Assembly (NCBI RefSeq): GCF_026340655.1
Contig: NZ_JAPEOZ010000001.1
Location: 6,510,001 to 6,574,000, forward strand
Direction of reading: 5' to 3'
DNA from: Streptomyces sp. NBC_01275
GTDB lineage: Bacteria > Actinomycetota > Actinomycetes > Streptomycetales > Streptomycetaceae
DNA length: 64,000 bases
This document shows positions 17,499 to 25,974 of the stretch, piece after piece. The notes beneath the pieces are model-generated. The model was not told the origin of the DNA. It did no database searches and saw only the letters and a list, made by a program, of their open reading frames with translations. A program made the position numbers and the translations under genes. The stretch's first letter is position 1, and every line of letters starts with the position of its first letter.

Positions 17499-18440
17499 TC
17501 ACGCCAACAGCCCCGACGCCCGCCACAGCCGCCGCCCGACGCCCCTCAGCACGCCGATGTCGTCCAGGAAGTCGGTCAGACGCTTCGCCCCCGTCTGCAT
17601 GACCTCCCGGCGGTGGCCGCTCGCCTTGACCTGCGCCAGCGCCTCCCGTGGGTCCAGGCCTACGTTGGCGTAGACGTCCGGGTTGACGAAGGCCACCGAG
17701 AACACCCGGGCGAACTCCCCGGACGTCACCCGGGTGAACTCCTGGGACCACTTCGGCGCGGTCACCATCTGCCGGCGCAGCTCCTCACGGGCGTACCGGA
17801 CGTGTCGTGCCTCCTCGACCACGTGGATGCGGGTGACGCCCCGGATCAGCGGCTGGACCCGCTCGTCCGGGAAGGTCAGCCGCTGCATCCAGTCGAGGAC
17901 CTCCTCGCCGAGCAGGGTCGCGGTGAAGGAGCCGGGGGTGGTGGAGATCGTCTTGAAGAGGCGGCCGAGGTTCTGGTGGGCCCGGCTCACCGGGTACCAG
18001 GGCGTGCCGCCCTGCGCGATCAGCCGGGCGAACATCTTCGAGTGCCGGCACTCGTCCTCGATCTCGGTCAGCGCGTAGCGCACATGCGCGCTCGTCGCCG
18101 CCTTGTCGTAGATGTGCCGGACGAGCAGCTGCATGAGGATGATCTCGAACCAGATCCCGAGCGAGGCGAGTGCGGCGGCCTCGTGCCGCGACAGCAGGAT
18201 CCGCTGTTCCTCGCCCATCCGCTTCCACAGCGGTGTGCCGTACAGCGACACGAGCTCCGGCGGCCAGAACCACTTGCCCTCCTCGAAGGGCGCGTCCCAG
18301 TCCAGCTCCACGTCCGGGTCGAAGGAGTGCTTGGCGGAGGACGCGAGCAGTCGCTCGGCCACCTGCTCCCGGTCCTTGAGCAGGCCCAGCGCGTCCCGCA
18401 GCCCTTCCAGCGCGTCGGCATCCGTGAGGGTCGTCGTCAT
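17499..18440 (-). CDS. AurF-like diiron oxygenase
   Basis: 313 residues from MTTTLTDADA. It contains two pairs of Glu/His diiron motifs: EIEDECRHSKMF and HVVEEARHVRYAREE, preceded by RHEAAALASLGIWFE, which match the p-aminobenzoate N-oxygenase (AurF) family. It should use O2 and a di-iron centre to oxidise a small molecule; the natural substrate of these widespread Streptomyces homologues is unknown to me. The ATG at 18440 is preferred over the frame start at 18476. It heads an operon with tetR and a small gene and is divergent from the gene at 18499. Confidence 0.9.
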   Translation of the reverse strand: MTTTLTDADALEGLRDALGLLKDREQVAERLLASSAKHSFDPDVELDWDAPFEEGKWFWPPELVSLYGTPLWKRMGEEQRILLSRHEAAALASLGIWFEIILMQLLVRHIYDKAATSAHVRYALTEIEDECRHSKMFARLIAQGGTPWYPVSRAHQNLGRLFKTISTTPGSFTATLLGEEVLDWMQRLTFPDERVQPLIRGVTRIHVVEEARHVRYAREELRRQMVTAPKWSQEFTRVTSGEFARVFSVAFVNPDVYANVGLDPREALAQVKASGHRREVMQTGAKRLTDFLDDIGVLRGVGRRLWRASGLLA

Positions 18441-18445
18441 GGCTC

Positions 18446-18477
18446 TTATGAGACTGCTTGTCAGCAAGCCCGTCAAT
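18446..18477 (-). promoter_or_regulatory. aurF promoter with internal operator
   Basis: On the minus strand TTGACG is followed 17 bp later by the weak -10 TCTCAT, which ends 7 nt before the aurF ATG. The spacer contains GCTTG-CTGA-CAAGC (18456-18469), a dyad placed where a bound TetR protein would block RNA polymerase. Inferred from position. Confidence 0.5.
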
Positions 18478-18498
18478 CCCTAGGGCAGACTTCGCCGT

Positions 18499-18843
18499 AT
18501 GGACACGACGACGAGCGGTGCGCGCGCGCACGGACCGGACGACGACCAGACCCCCACCGCCGTCCTGCGGGTGCGCAACACCGGTGCGGAACTGCTGGAG
18601 CTCACGCTGGAGCCGTACGGGAGCGACCACTGGATGCGACCCGGGGAGACCTTTGTGATCTGGACGCTCGGGGACCCGGGGGGCGAGGTGTGCGAGGTGG
18701 AGCACGAGCCGGGCCGGGTGACCGTGCACGCCGAACACCTGCCCGCCTACGTCGGGGACGCCGACGGCGACGAGATCGAGTGCGGGCACAACAGACCGGC
18801 CCCGTCGCCCTCGGTCGACCCCTTCAAGCTGAGACTTCCTTAG
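18499..18843 (+). CDS. Hypothetical protein
   Basis: 114 residues, acidic, with the conserved-looking core AVLRVRNTGAELLELTLEPYGSDHWMRPGETFVIWTLG and two central Cys-containing segments (EVCEVEH, IECGHNR). No signal or membrane segment. CAGACT ends 7 nt before the ATG and there is no Shine-Dalgarno, so it is probably leaderless. Divergent from the AurF operon. Function not recognised. Confidence 0.75.
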   Translation: MDTTTSGARAHGPDDDQTPTAVLRVRNTGAELLELTLEPYGSDHWMRPGETFVIWTLGDPGGEVCEVEHEPGRVTVHAEHLPAYVGDADGDEIECGHNRPAPSPSVDPFKLRLP

Positions 18844-18855
18844 CGCCGTCCGGTC

Positions 18856-19368
18856 CTAGACCGAGCACCCCAGATCCTCGGGCACCGCGAACGCCACCGG
18901 CTCCGCCCCCTGTGCCGGGAACGACGTGCGCAGGGTGAAGGCGTACGGCGTCGGGCCGTTGGTCCGCAGATGCAGCAGGCGGGACTCGGCCTCCGCGACC
19001 GTCGGGCGGTGGCCCGCCGGGACCCACCACAGCACCGCCATCATCTCCCGCATCCGCTCGAACCACTCCCGGCGGCGGGCCAGCAACTCCCGGTGCTGCC
19101 CCTGGTACATGAACGCGGTCAGGGTGTTCGTGTCCCGCCACACCGACATGTTGATGATCAGCCAGTCGTCGCCGAGCACGGGGACGTCCGTCGCGTTGCC
19201 GGAGTCGGACTGGAGTCGCCAGACGAAGCCCTCGGCCGCGTCGGCGACGGCGTTCACGGGGTCGAGGGCGTCCACGAAGTCCTTCAACTCCGGTGAGTCC
19301 AGGGGGAATTTGAGGCGGCCGATGTTGGCCTGGGCGAGTTCGTACGCGGGTGCCGTGGGCTCAGTCAT
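18856..19368 (-). CDS. DUF3291 domain protein
   Basis: 170 residues. The pattern ANIGRLKFPLDSPELKDFVDALDPVNAVADAAEGFVWRLQS followed by SVWRDTNTLTAFMYQGQHRELL and WWVPAGHRPTVAEAESRL is that of DUF3291, a dimeric alpha/beta-barrel (antibiotic-biosynthesis-monooxygenase-like) family. No function is assigned. TAACGT ends 6 nt before the ATG, with TTCCAG 17 bp further upstream, giving a promoter for a leaderless message. Confidence 0.85.
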   Translation of the reverse strand: MTEPTAPAYELAQANIGRLKFPLDSPELKDFVDALDPVNAVADAAEGFVWRLQSDSGNATDVPVLGDDWLIINMSVWRDTNTLTAFMYQGQHRELLARRREWFERMREMMAVLWWVPAGHRPTVAEAESRLLHLRTNGPTPYAFTLRTSFPAQGAEPVAFAVPEDLGCSV

Positions 19369-19438
19369 GCGCGAACGTTAGGACGGACCTGTACCGTCTG
19401 GAACCCCCCGTCTCAGGAACTGAGCACGCCTCACGAAG

Positions 19439-19505
19439 CTGGTACGTCTCCCGAAGGTGGTGCGTCTCCCGAAGGTGGTGCGCCTCCGAACCTGGTACGT
19501 CTCAC
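19439..19505. repeat. 18-bp tandem repeat at the end of the PBP gene
   Basis: Four imperfect copies of a unit like GGTACGTCTCCCGAAGCT occupy the spacer between the DUF3291 and penicillin-binding protein genes; the PBP stop codon lies in the last copy. Confidence 0.6.
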
Positions 19506-20959
19506 GACCCGAGCACCGCCTCCATCACCGCCCGCGCGATCGGCGCGGCCATCCCGCCCCCCGTGATGTCCCCCCGGTCCGCCGACGCGTCCTCCACCAC
19601 CACCGCGACCGCGACCTTCGGCTCCAGGTCCCGCTCGCCCTGCGCCCAGGAGACGAACCAGGCGTACGGCGTCCCCGCGTTGCCGAAGCCGTGCTGGGCG
19701 GTGCCGGTCTTGCCGCCGACGCGCGCGCCGCGGATCGCCGCGTTGGTGCCGGTGCCCTCCCGCACCACGTCCTCCATCAGCTCCCGCAGCGTCCGCGCGG
19801 TCGACGGATGCATCACCTGACGGATCGGCCGGGAACCGGCCGAGGCCACCGTGGCCCCGCCCTTCCGTGTCGTCCGCTCCACCAGGTACGGCGGGCGCAG
19901 CTGCCCCCCGTTGGCGACCGCCGCCGACACCATCGCCATCTGCAACGGCGTCGCCCGCGTGTTGTACTGCCCGATCGACGACAGGGCCAGCTGCGCCCGG
20001 TCCAGCGAGGTGTCGAAGGTGCTCGGCGCGACGGAGAACGGAATCCGCACGTCCGTGTCGTTGAAGCCGAACGCCTGCGCCGTGCGCGTCATCCGCGCCA
20101 GCCCCACGTCCACGCCGAGCTTCGCGAACACCGTGTTGCACGACCACTCGAAGGCGTCCCGCAGCGGAGCGTCCTCGCAGCCGTCGCCCTCGTTGGTCAG
20201 CCGCGTCGTGGTCCCGGGCAGCGTGTAGGGAGCGGGGGAGTCGGTCGGCTCGTCCAGGTCCCTGAGCATGCCCGAGTCCAGCGCCGCCGCCGCCGTGACC
20301 ACCTTGAACGTCGACCCCGGCGGATACGTCTGGCGCACCGCCCGGTTCAGCATCGGCCTGTCCGGATCGCCGTTCAGCCGCGCCCAGGCCCGCTCGGCCC
20401 CGGCGTCGTTCCCGGACAGCACGGCCGGGTCGTACGACGGACTGGTCACCAGCGCCAGCACCCGCCCCGTCGACGGCTCCACCGCCGCCACCGCGCCCTT
20501 GCGCCCGGCCAGCCCCTCGTACGCGGCCCGCTGGGCGTCGCGGTCCAGGGTCGTGACGACGTTCCCGCCGGACGGGCGGCCGCGCGTGACGTCGTTCAAC
20601 AGCGGGAACGGCGCGAGCAGCGGGTCCGCGCCGGACAGGACGCCGTCCTCGGCGTGCTCCAGGAACGTCGTCCCGTACACCTGCGAGGCGAAGCCGGTCA
20701 CCGGCGCGTACAACGGCCCGTCACGGTACGTCCGTTCGTAGCGCAGCTGCTCCCTGGTGTCCCGGGAGCCGGTGACCGCCTCGCCGTCGACCAGGATGTC
20801 GCCGCGCGGCTGGGCGTACCGGGCGATGGAGTCACGCCGGTTGGCCGGGTTGTCGTCGTAGGTCCCGGACTGGACGACCTGGATGCGCAGGGCGTTGACC
20901 AGGAGCGCCAGCAGGAGCAGGGCGCAGAAGACGGCGGCGTGCCGGATGTGCCGGGTCAC
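19502..20959 (-). CDS. Class B penicillin-binding protein (PBP2/FtsI-like transpeptidase)
   Basis: 485 residues. One N-terminal membrane helix (about 7-25), a dimerisation domain, and a transpeptidase domain with S216 in PGSTFK (S-x-x-K), SCN at 273-275 and KTG at 417-419, all intact. It cross-links peptidoglycan outside the membrane. Its start overlaps the stop of the upstream ftsW/rodA-type gene by 4 nt, so the two products should form a cognate transpeptidase-glycosyltransferase pair. The dcw cluster genes are elsewhere in Streptomyces, so this is a second, dispensable-type pair. Confidence 0.94.
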   Translation of the reverse strand: MTRHIRHAAVFCALLLLALLVNALRIQVVQSGTYDDNPANRRDSIARYAQPRGDILVDGEAVTGSRDTREQLRYERTYRDGPLYAPVTGFASQVYGTTFLEHAEDGVLSGADPLLAPFPLLNDVTRGRPSGGNVVTTLDRDAQRAAYEGLAGRKGAVAAVEPSTGRVLALVTSPSYDPAVLSGNDAGAERAWARLNGDPDRPMLNRAVRQTYPPGSTFKVVTAAAALDSGMLRDLDEPTDSPAPYTLPGTTTRLTNEGDGCEDAPLRDAFEWSCNTVFAKLGVDVGLARMTRTAQAFGFNDTDVRIPFSVAPSTFDTSLDRAQLALSSIGQYNTRATPLQMAMVSAAVANGGQLRPPYLVERTTRKGGATVASAGSRPIRQVMHPSTARTLRELMEDVVREGTGTNAAIRGARVGGKTGTAQHGFGNAGTPYAWFVSWAQGERDLEPKVAVAVVVEDASADRGDITGGGMAAPIARAVMEAVLGS

Positions 20960-22377
20960 CTCGGATCCTCACGGTTCACAGGGCCCGCCTTTCCGTCGTG
21001 CTCGTGCGGTCGGCGCGCCGAGTCGCTCACCCGGATCAGCAGCGCCACGATCGCCCAGTTGGTGACGACCGACGAGCCGCCCTGCGCGAGGAACGGCATC
21101 GCCATACCGGTCAGCGGGATCAGCCCGGTCACGCCGCCGGCGATCACGAACACCTGGAGCGCCACGATCGAGGCGAGCCCGATCGCGAGCAGCCGCCCGA
21201 AGGGGTCGCGCAGAGAGAGGCCGGCCCGGTAGCCGCGCTCGACCAGCAGGCCGTAGAGGAGGAAGAGGGCGGACAGGCCGGTCAGGCCCAGTTCCTCGCC
21301 GGCCGTGGCCAGGATGAAGTCGGACTTCGCGGCGAAGCCGATGAGGATGGAGTGGCCGAGCCCGAGCCCGGTGCCGAGGACCCCGCCGGCCGCGAAGGAG
21401 AACAGCGACTGGGCGAGCTGGTTGGGGCCCTGACCGGCCTCGATGGTCGCGAACGGGTCCAGCCAGTCCTCGACCCTGCTGTGCACATGCGGTTCCAGCC
21501 AGCCGACGGCGACCGCGCCGAACGAGGCGAGCAGCAGACCGACGGCGATCCAGCCGGTGCGGCCGGTGGCGACGTAGAGCATGACCACGAACAGGCCGAA
21601 GAAGAGGAGGGACGTGCCGAGGTCCCGTTCCAGGACGAGGACGCCGACGCTCAGCAGCCAGATCGCGACGATCGGGCCGAGCACCCGCCCGGTGGGCAGC
21701 TGCATCCGCCGAAAGCGCCAGACCTGCCGGCCCGCGTACGCGAGCGCCGTGCGGTTGGCCGCCAGGTACGCGGCGAAGAACACCGCGAGCAGCACCTTCG
21801 CGAACTCGCCCGGCTGGATGGAGAACCCGGCGATCCGGATCCAGATGCGCGCCCCGTTCACCGCCGGGAAGAGGATCGGGAGGGTGAGCAGGGCGAGCGC
21901 GGCGACCACACAGACGTACGCGTACCGCTGGAGCACCCGGTGGTCGCGCAGCGCGACCACCACCACGATGAACAGGGACACGCCCAGCGTGGACCACACC
22001 AGTTGCGTGGGCGCGGCCCGGTCGCCCGGCGTCTCCAGGTCCAGCCGGTAGATCAGCACCAACCCGATCCCGTTGAGCAGCACGGCGATGGGCAGCAGAA
22101 GCGGATCCGCGCAGGGGGCGCGCAGCCGCACCGCGAGATGCGCCAGCAGTGCGAGCACGCCGAGCCCGGCGCCGTAACCGGCGGCGCCGGGCGGGAGGGC
22201 GCCGTTCTTGGCGAGGCCGACCGCGCAGTAGCCGTACACGGACAGCAGGACGGCTACGACGATGAGGGTGAGCTCGATGCCACCGCGCCGGGGGAGGCGT
22301 ACCCCGGGGGCGGGCGCGTCGGCCGCCGCCACGGCGGTTCCGGCGGCGAGGCCGGTCCCGGCTGCGGCTTTCGTCAT
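20956..22377 (-). CDS. FtsW/RodA/SpoVE family peptidoglycan glycosyltransferase
   Basis: 473 residues with about 12 membrane helices. Signature segments include NGARIWIRIAGFSIQPGEFAKV, LERDLGTSLLFFG and, near the end, LTGMAMPFLAQGGSSVVTNW, which is the FtsW/RodA C-terminal motif. SEDS proteins polymerise lipid II with a partner class B PBP, here the coupled downstream gene. The N-terminal 30 residues are an Ala-rich cytoplasmic tail. The start ATG is followed by MTKAAAGTGL. Confidence 0.94.
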   Translation of the reverse strand: MTKAAAGTGLAAGTAVAAADAPAPGVRLPRRGGIELTLIVVAVLLSVYGYCAVGLAKNGALPPGAAGYGAGLGVLALLAHLAVRLRAPCADPLLLPIAVLLNGIGLVLIYRLDLETPGDRAAPTQLVWSTLGVSLFIVVVVALRDHRVLQRYAYVCVVAALALLTLPILFPAVNGARIWIRIAGFSIQPGEFAKVLLAVFFAAYLAANRTALAYAGRQVWRFRRMQLPTGRVLGPIVAIWLLSVGVLVLERDLGTSLLFFGLFVVMLYVATGRTGWIAVGLLLASFGAVAVGWLEPHVHSRVEDWLDPFATIEAGQGPNQLAQSLFSFAAGGVLGTGLGLGHSILIGFAAKSDFILATAGEELGLTGLSALFLLYGLLVERGYRAGLSLRDPFGRLLAIGLASIVALQVFVIAGGVTGLIPLTGMAMPFLAQGGSSVVTNWAIVALLIRVSDSARRPHEHDGKAGPVNREDPR

Positions 22378-22431
22378 GTCCGGAACTTACCCAAATAGGG
22401 CCCCTTGCGAGCCTTGAAACGTTTCTTCGGG

Positions 22432-23025
22432 TCAGCACCAGCGCGGCGCGGCCCCGATGTTGTCGATGTAGCGCGCCGAGCCCCAGGCCCAGGTGCCGTC
22501 CGTGAGGAGGTACCAGAGGGCGTTGCCCTGGACGTTCTGACCGGAGGTCTTGCAGAAGATCGAGACGATCTGGCCGCGGTGGACGACCCGGATGACCTGG
22601 CTGGCGCGGGTCGGCTTGCTGCGCAGGAGCAGCTCGCTGGCGGTGACGCGCCCGCGGTAGCGGCGGGGGTCGTTGCCGTTGCCGTTGCCGGGGCGGTTGC
22701 CGCCGCCGTCCTGCCAGTTGTCGTCGCCGCCGCCGTTCTGCCAGTTGCCGCCGTCCCCGGACTGCGAGTCGCCGCCGTCCTGCCAGTCCCCGCCGCCTTG
22801 GCCGTTCCCGTCTCCTCCGCCTTGGCTGTTCCCGTCTCCGCCGCCCTGCCCGTTCCCGTCCCCTCCGCCCTGCCAGTCGTGCGGCCCGCCGGTCGCGACG
22901 TCGAAGCCTCCGCCGTCGTCGTCCCCGCCGTCGGCTGCGGCGGGGGTGACGACGGCCGTGGCGGCCAGCGCGCCGATGGCGGTCGCTATGGCGAGCCGGG
23001 TGAGGGCGGAGCGGCGAAGGGACAT
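22432..23025 (-). CDS. Secreted SH3-domain protein with Gly/Asn/Gln-rich repeat
   Basis: 197 residues from ATG 23025, preceded by GGAGG with 7 nt spacing. Signal peptide about 1-32 (TAVVTPAAADG), then 80 residues of GGGDGNGQ and GGDWQDGGDSQ repeats, then a bacterial SH3-like domain (VTASELLLRSKPTRASQVIRVV ... WYLLTDGTWAWGSARYI). It contains two cysteines, one mid-domain (IFCKTS) and one at the very C-terminus (PRWC). Probably a cell-wall-binding protein. It lies next to the PBP/FtsW pair but about 50 bp apart. Confidence 0.88.
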   Translation of the reverse strand: MSLRRSALTRLAIATAIGALAATAVVTPAAADGGDDDGGGFDVATGGPHDWQGGGDGNGQGGGDGNSQGGGDGNGQGGGDWQDGGDSQSGDGGNWQNGGGDDNWQDGGGNRPGNGNGNDPRRYRGRVTASELLLRSKPTRASQVIRVVHRGQIVSIFCKTSGQNVQGNALWYLLTDGTWAWGSARYIDNIGAAPRWC

Positions 23026-23172
23026 GGCGATACCTCCGTACAGGGGGTGAAGCTGACTTATCGCCACATTAGGAGCGGTTCGCGCGTGTCGCCCGTCGCG
23101 CTGCGCCATCGGGGCCACTGAGGCCGCCGAGGCCACGAGGCCACCGAGGCCGCCGGTCATCCGGGTCCTCGG

Positions 23173-24459
23173 TCAGGGAGTGACCGAAGGCGCTCCGGCC
23201 GGAGGCGTCTGAGGGAGCGTCAGCGTGGCCACCGCCCCGCCGTCCGGCGCGTTCGCGAACGTCAGCCGCGCGCCCAGCACCTCCGCCTGGCCGACCGCGA
23301 TGGTCAGCCCCAGCCCGTGCCCCTTCGCCCCGCCCTCGGTACGGAACCGCTGCGGCCCGTGCGCCACGAGGTACTCCGGATACCCGTCCCCGTGGTCCCG
23401 CACGGTCACCGTCGGCCCGTCCACCGTCAGGACGACGGGCGCGCGACCGTGCCGGTGCGCGTTGGAGACCAGATTGCCCAGCACCCGCTCCAGCCGCCGC
23501 CGGTCGGTCTCCACGCGCGCGTCCCGCACGACCATGACCTCGGTGTCCGTCCCCGAGGCCCGCACCACCCGCACGGCCAGCGCGCCCAGCTCCTCGGCGT
23601 CCGCCTCCAGCCGCTCCCGCCCGGTGTCCAGCCGGGAGATCTCCAGCAGGTCCTCCGTCAACGTGCGCAACGCGGCCACCCGGTCGCGCACCAGCTCCGT
23701 CGGCCGGCCCGGCGGGAGCAGCTCGGCCGCCGCGTGCAGCCCGGTCAGCGGGGTGCGCAGCTCGTGCGCCACGTCCGCGGTGAAGCGCTGCTCGCTCAGC
23801 AGCTTGCCCTGCAACGAGGAGGCCATGGTGTCCAGCGCGGCGGCGACCGCGGCCACCTCGTCCTGCGGCCGCGCCGGCTCCTTCGTACGGGGGTCGTCCA
23901 CCCTTGCGTCCAGGTCGCCCGCGGTGATCCGCCGGGCCACCTGCGCGGTGGTGTGCAGCCGCCGGGTCACCCGGGTCACCGCGACCGCGCCGACCAGCAG
24001 CGTCGCCCCGATCGCCAGCGCCGAGGACCACAGGATCGCGGTGTCGAGCCCCTGGATCGTACGGGCGCTCTGCGAGTAGTCGACCTCGACGGCCAGGGCC
24101 CGCTCGCCGTCGGCGGGGCCCGCCGCCCACATCGTGGGCCGCCCCCGGTGATCGGCGACCATCGTGCCGCGCTCCCCGGCCACCGCCAGCGTCCGCAGCG
24201 AAGCGGGCAGCCCCGGTGGATCGACGCTCGCACCCCACCCGAGGGTGTCCCCGGACTCGAACGCCGTGGTCGCGTCCTTCAGCCGGGACAACGCCAGGTC
24301 ACGGGCCTCGCCGACGGTCTGGTCGGTCACCTGCACATGCACCAGCACGCCCAGCAGCGCGGCGAGGGCGCAGCACATCACCGTGATGAAGACGGCGGCC
24401 TTGGCGGCGAGCGTTCCGGCCCACTGCGGGACGCCCCACCGGGGGAGCACGCGCCTCAT
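23173..24459 (-). CDS. Sensor histidine kinase, no adjacent response regulator
   Basis: 428 residues. Two membrane helices (about 20-44 and 140-162) flank an extracytoplasmic sensor; HAMP follows, then the H-box DVAHELRTPLTG with phosphoacceptor H232, N-box NLVSNAHRHG and G-box GAKGHGLGLTIAVG. It overlaps the upstream lipoprotein gene by 4 nt. No response regulator gene lies on either side. A membrane kinase translated together with a lipoprotein resembles CseA-CseC of the sigE envelope-stress system, but this is an analogy, not homology that I can show. Confidence 0.93.
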   Translation of the reverse strand: MRRVLPRWGVPQWAGTLAAKAAVFITVMCCALAALLGVLVHVQVTDQTVGEARDLALSRLKDATTAFESGDTLGWGASVDPPGLPASLRTLAVAGERGTMVADHRGRPTMWAAGPADGERALAVEVDYSQSARTIQGLDTAILWSSALAIGATLLVGAVAVTRVTRRLHTTAQVARRITAGDLDARVDDPRTKEPARPQDEVAAVAAALDTMASSLQGKLLSEQRFTADVAHELRTPLTGLHAAAELLPPGRPTELVRDRVAALRTLTEDLLEISRLDTGRERLEADAEELGALAVRVVRASGTDTEVMVVRDARVETDRRRLERVLGNLVSNAHRHGRAPVVLTVDGPTVTVRDHGDGYPEYLVAHGPQRFRTEGGAKGHGLGLTIAVGQAEVLGARLTFANAPDGGAVATLTLPQTPPAGAPSVTP

Positions 24460-25250
24460 CGATCGCTCGCGGAGGAGGACGCCGAGGCCGAAGGCGACGC
24501 CGAGGGGCGAGGCGAATGGGTCCGCCCGCCGGAGCGGAGCATCTCGTCATGGGTGAGCAGCATCGCGTGCTGGTCCTGATCCCAGGTCCACTGCAGCCGG
24601 TACTCGTACCCCGCGACCTCGGACGGCGAGCGGATGATCACCGACCGCGCGGCCAGCTCGACCCCGCTCACGGCGTCCTCCCAGCCCATGACCTGCACGA
24701 GCCGGTGCTTCTCGACGGTGTACACGCGGACGGCCGTCAGATTGCCGGGCAGCTGCCGGAAGCCCAGCGTGAGGTCGTCGTGCCCGTCGCCGGTGAGATC
24801 ACGGTAGTAGGGCGAGAGAACGGGACACTTACCCGGCTTGCCGCTACCGCTGCCGCTACCGGTGTCGCTGTCGCTGTCGAGGCCGTCGCCGCAGTCGGCA
24901 ATGAGACGGACCGTCTCGTCATACGCCCCGGCGCTGTAGTCGCCGGGATTCGCGGCGATCTCCTTGCGCACGACCTCGACCGGATCCACCTTGCGGATGT
25001 CGTCGCCGGGCACCTTCAGGCCCTTCACGACCTGGGTGTTGACCTCGTCGATGTCGAACGCCGGACTCGAGGCGGCCGGCAGGCCCGGCCAGAGCTTCTT
25101 CGGGCTGATCGCGGTCGGCGTCGCGCCCGCGCCGCGCAGTCCGCCCGTGTCACCGCAGGCCGCGGTCGCCGAGGCCAGCAGGGCGACGGCGGTCACGGCG
25201 AGGGCGGTGCGGACGGTGCGGGTGCGGGGCACGGGACTCCTGTGCTGCAT
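24456..25250 (-). CDS. Lipoprotein co-translated with the histidine kinase
   Basis: 264 residues. Lipoprotein signal (about 1-32, ending LLASATAAC with the modified Cys at 32). A central DLTGDGHDDLTLGF segment resembles FG-GAP/EF-hand-like calcium-binding loops. Between residues 124 and 138 there is a Ser-Asp/Ser-Gly repeat, and the last 20 residues are a Ser/Ala run. Translationally coupled (ATGA) to the sensor kinase, so it likely modulates or supplies the signal for the kinase at the outer face of the membrane. Confidence 0.88.
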   Translation of the reverse strand: MQHRSPVPRTRTVRTALAVTAVALLASATAACGDTGGLRGAGATPTAISPKKLWPGLPAASSPAFDIDEVNTQVVKGLKVPGDDIRKVDPVEVVRKEIAANPGDYSAGAYDETVRLIADCGDGLDSDSDTGSGSGSGKPGKCPVLSPYYRDLTGDGHDDLTLGFRQLPGNLTAVRVYTVEKHRLVQVMGWEDAVSGVELAARSVIIRSPSEVAGYEYRLQWTWDQDQHAMLLTHDEMLRSGGRTHSPRPSASPSASASSSASDR

Positions 25251-25350
25251 GACGGTGACGGGCCCCGTACACCTTATTCATGGGAAAGTCCTTTTTGCGT
25301 ACCGGGCGGGCGTGGAGGCGAGGACCATGAGAGGAAACGATTGTCCATGG

Positions 25351-25860
25351 TCACTCGGCCAGCTCCTCCAGCAGTCTGGCCGTCGGCAGCCCCGCCCGCA
25401 GGTACTCCACGAACAGTTCGTTGTGCAGGGCCCACGGCGAGCGCCGCGACCGTATCAGCCGTATGGCCTCCTCGGCCGAGTGCCCCCGGCGCATCAGCGT
25501 GTGGGCGACGACGAGGCCCGAGCGGTTGTAGCCGCTGTAACAGCGGACCAGGACCGTACGGCCCTGGTCCATGGCGTCTCCCGCGGCCTGCGCCAGCCGG
25601 ATCACCCCCGCGAGCTGGGTCCCGTCCAGCGGCCCGTCCGGCACCGGCCACACATGGTGCTCCACGCCCGGGTCGGGCCCATGCTCCGGCCGGGCCCTGG
25701 TCAACGTCTGGACCAGATCGAACTCGTCCCGCACCACGGCGGACTCCAGCTGTCCGGAGGTCCCCCGGAACTCGTGCCCGCCCATCCACAGCCCCGGCAC
25801 GATCTCGCTCCACGGACCGTCCGGAGCCGGTACGTCGGGTTGCTTCCTACGGGTCCGCAA
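25351..25860 (-). CDS. Dual-specificity/tyrosine phosphatase-like protein
   Basis: 169 residues from a TTG at 25860, chosen because GGGGAGG precedes it by 5-6 nt; ATG at 25941 would give 196 residues but has AGGAGG directly abutting it. The phosphatase signature C-x5-R is present as VRCYSGYNRSGLV (C107, R113), but the usual His before the Cys is Arg. The general acid region WPVPDGP is present. Fold and motif indicate a cysteine phosphatase of the DSP class; substrate unknown. Divergent from the NERD gene. Confidence 0.8.
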   Translation of the reverse strand: MRTRRKQPDVPAPDGPWSEIVPGLWMGGHEFRGTSGQLESAVVRDEFDLVQTLTRARPEHGPDPGVEHHVWPVPDGPLDGTQLAGVIRLAQAAGDAMDQGRTVLVRCYSGYNRSGLVVAHTLMRRGHSAEEAIRLIRSRRSPWALHNELFVEYLRAGLPTARLLEELAE

Positions 25861-25974
25861 CGGCGCCTCCCCCCACCAACGCGATCCCTGGGACCTGCCC
25901 AACTCCCTCCAAAGGTAACCGCCTTCTTGCCCCCGGGGCATCCTCCTGTTCCCATGGTCGTGGGGTGATGGTGC

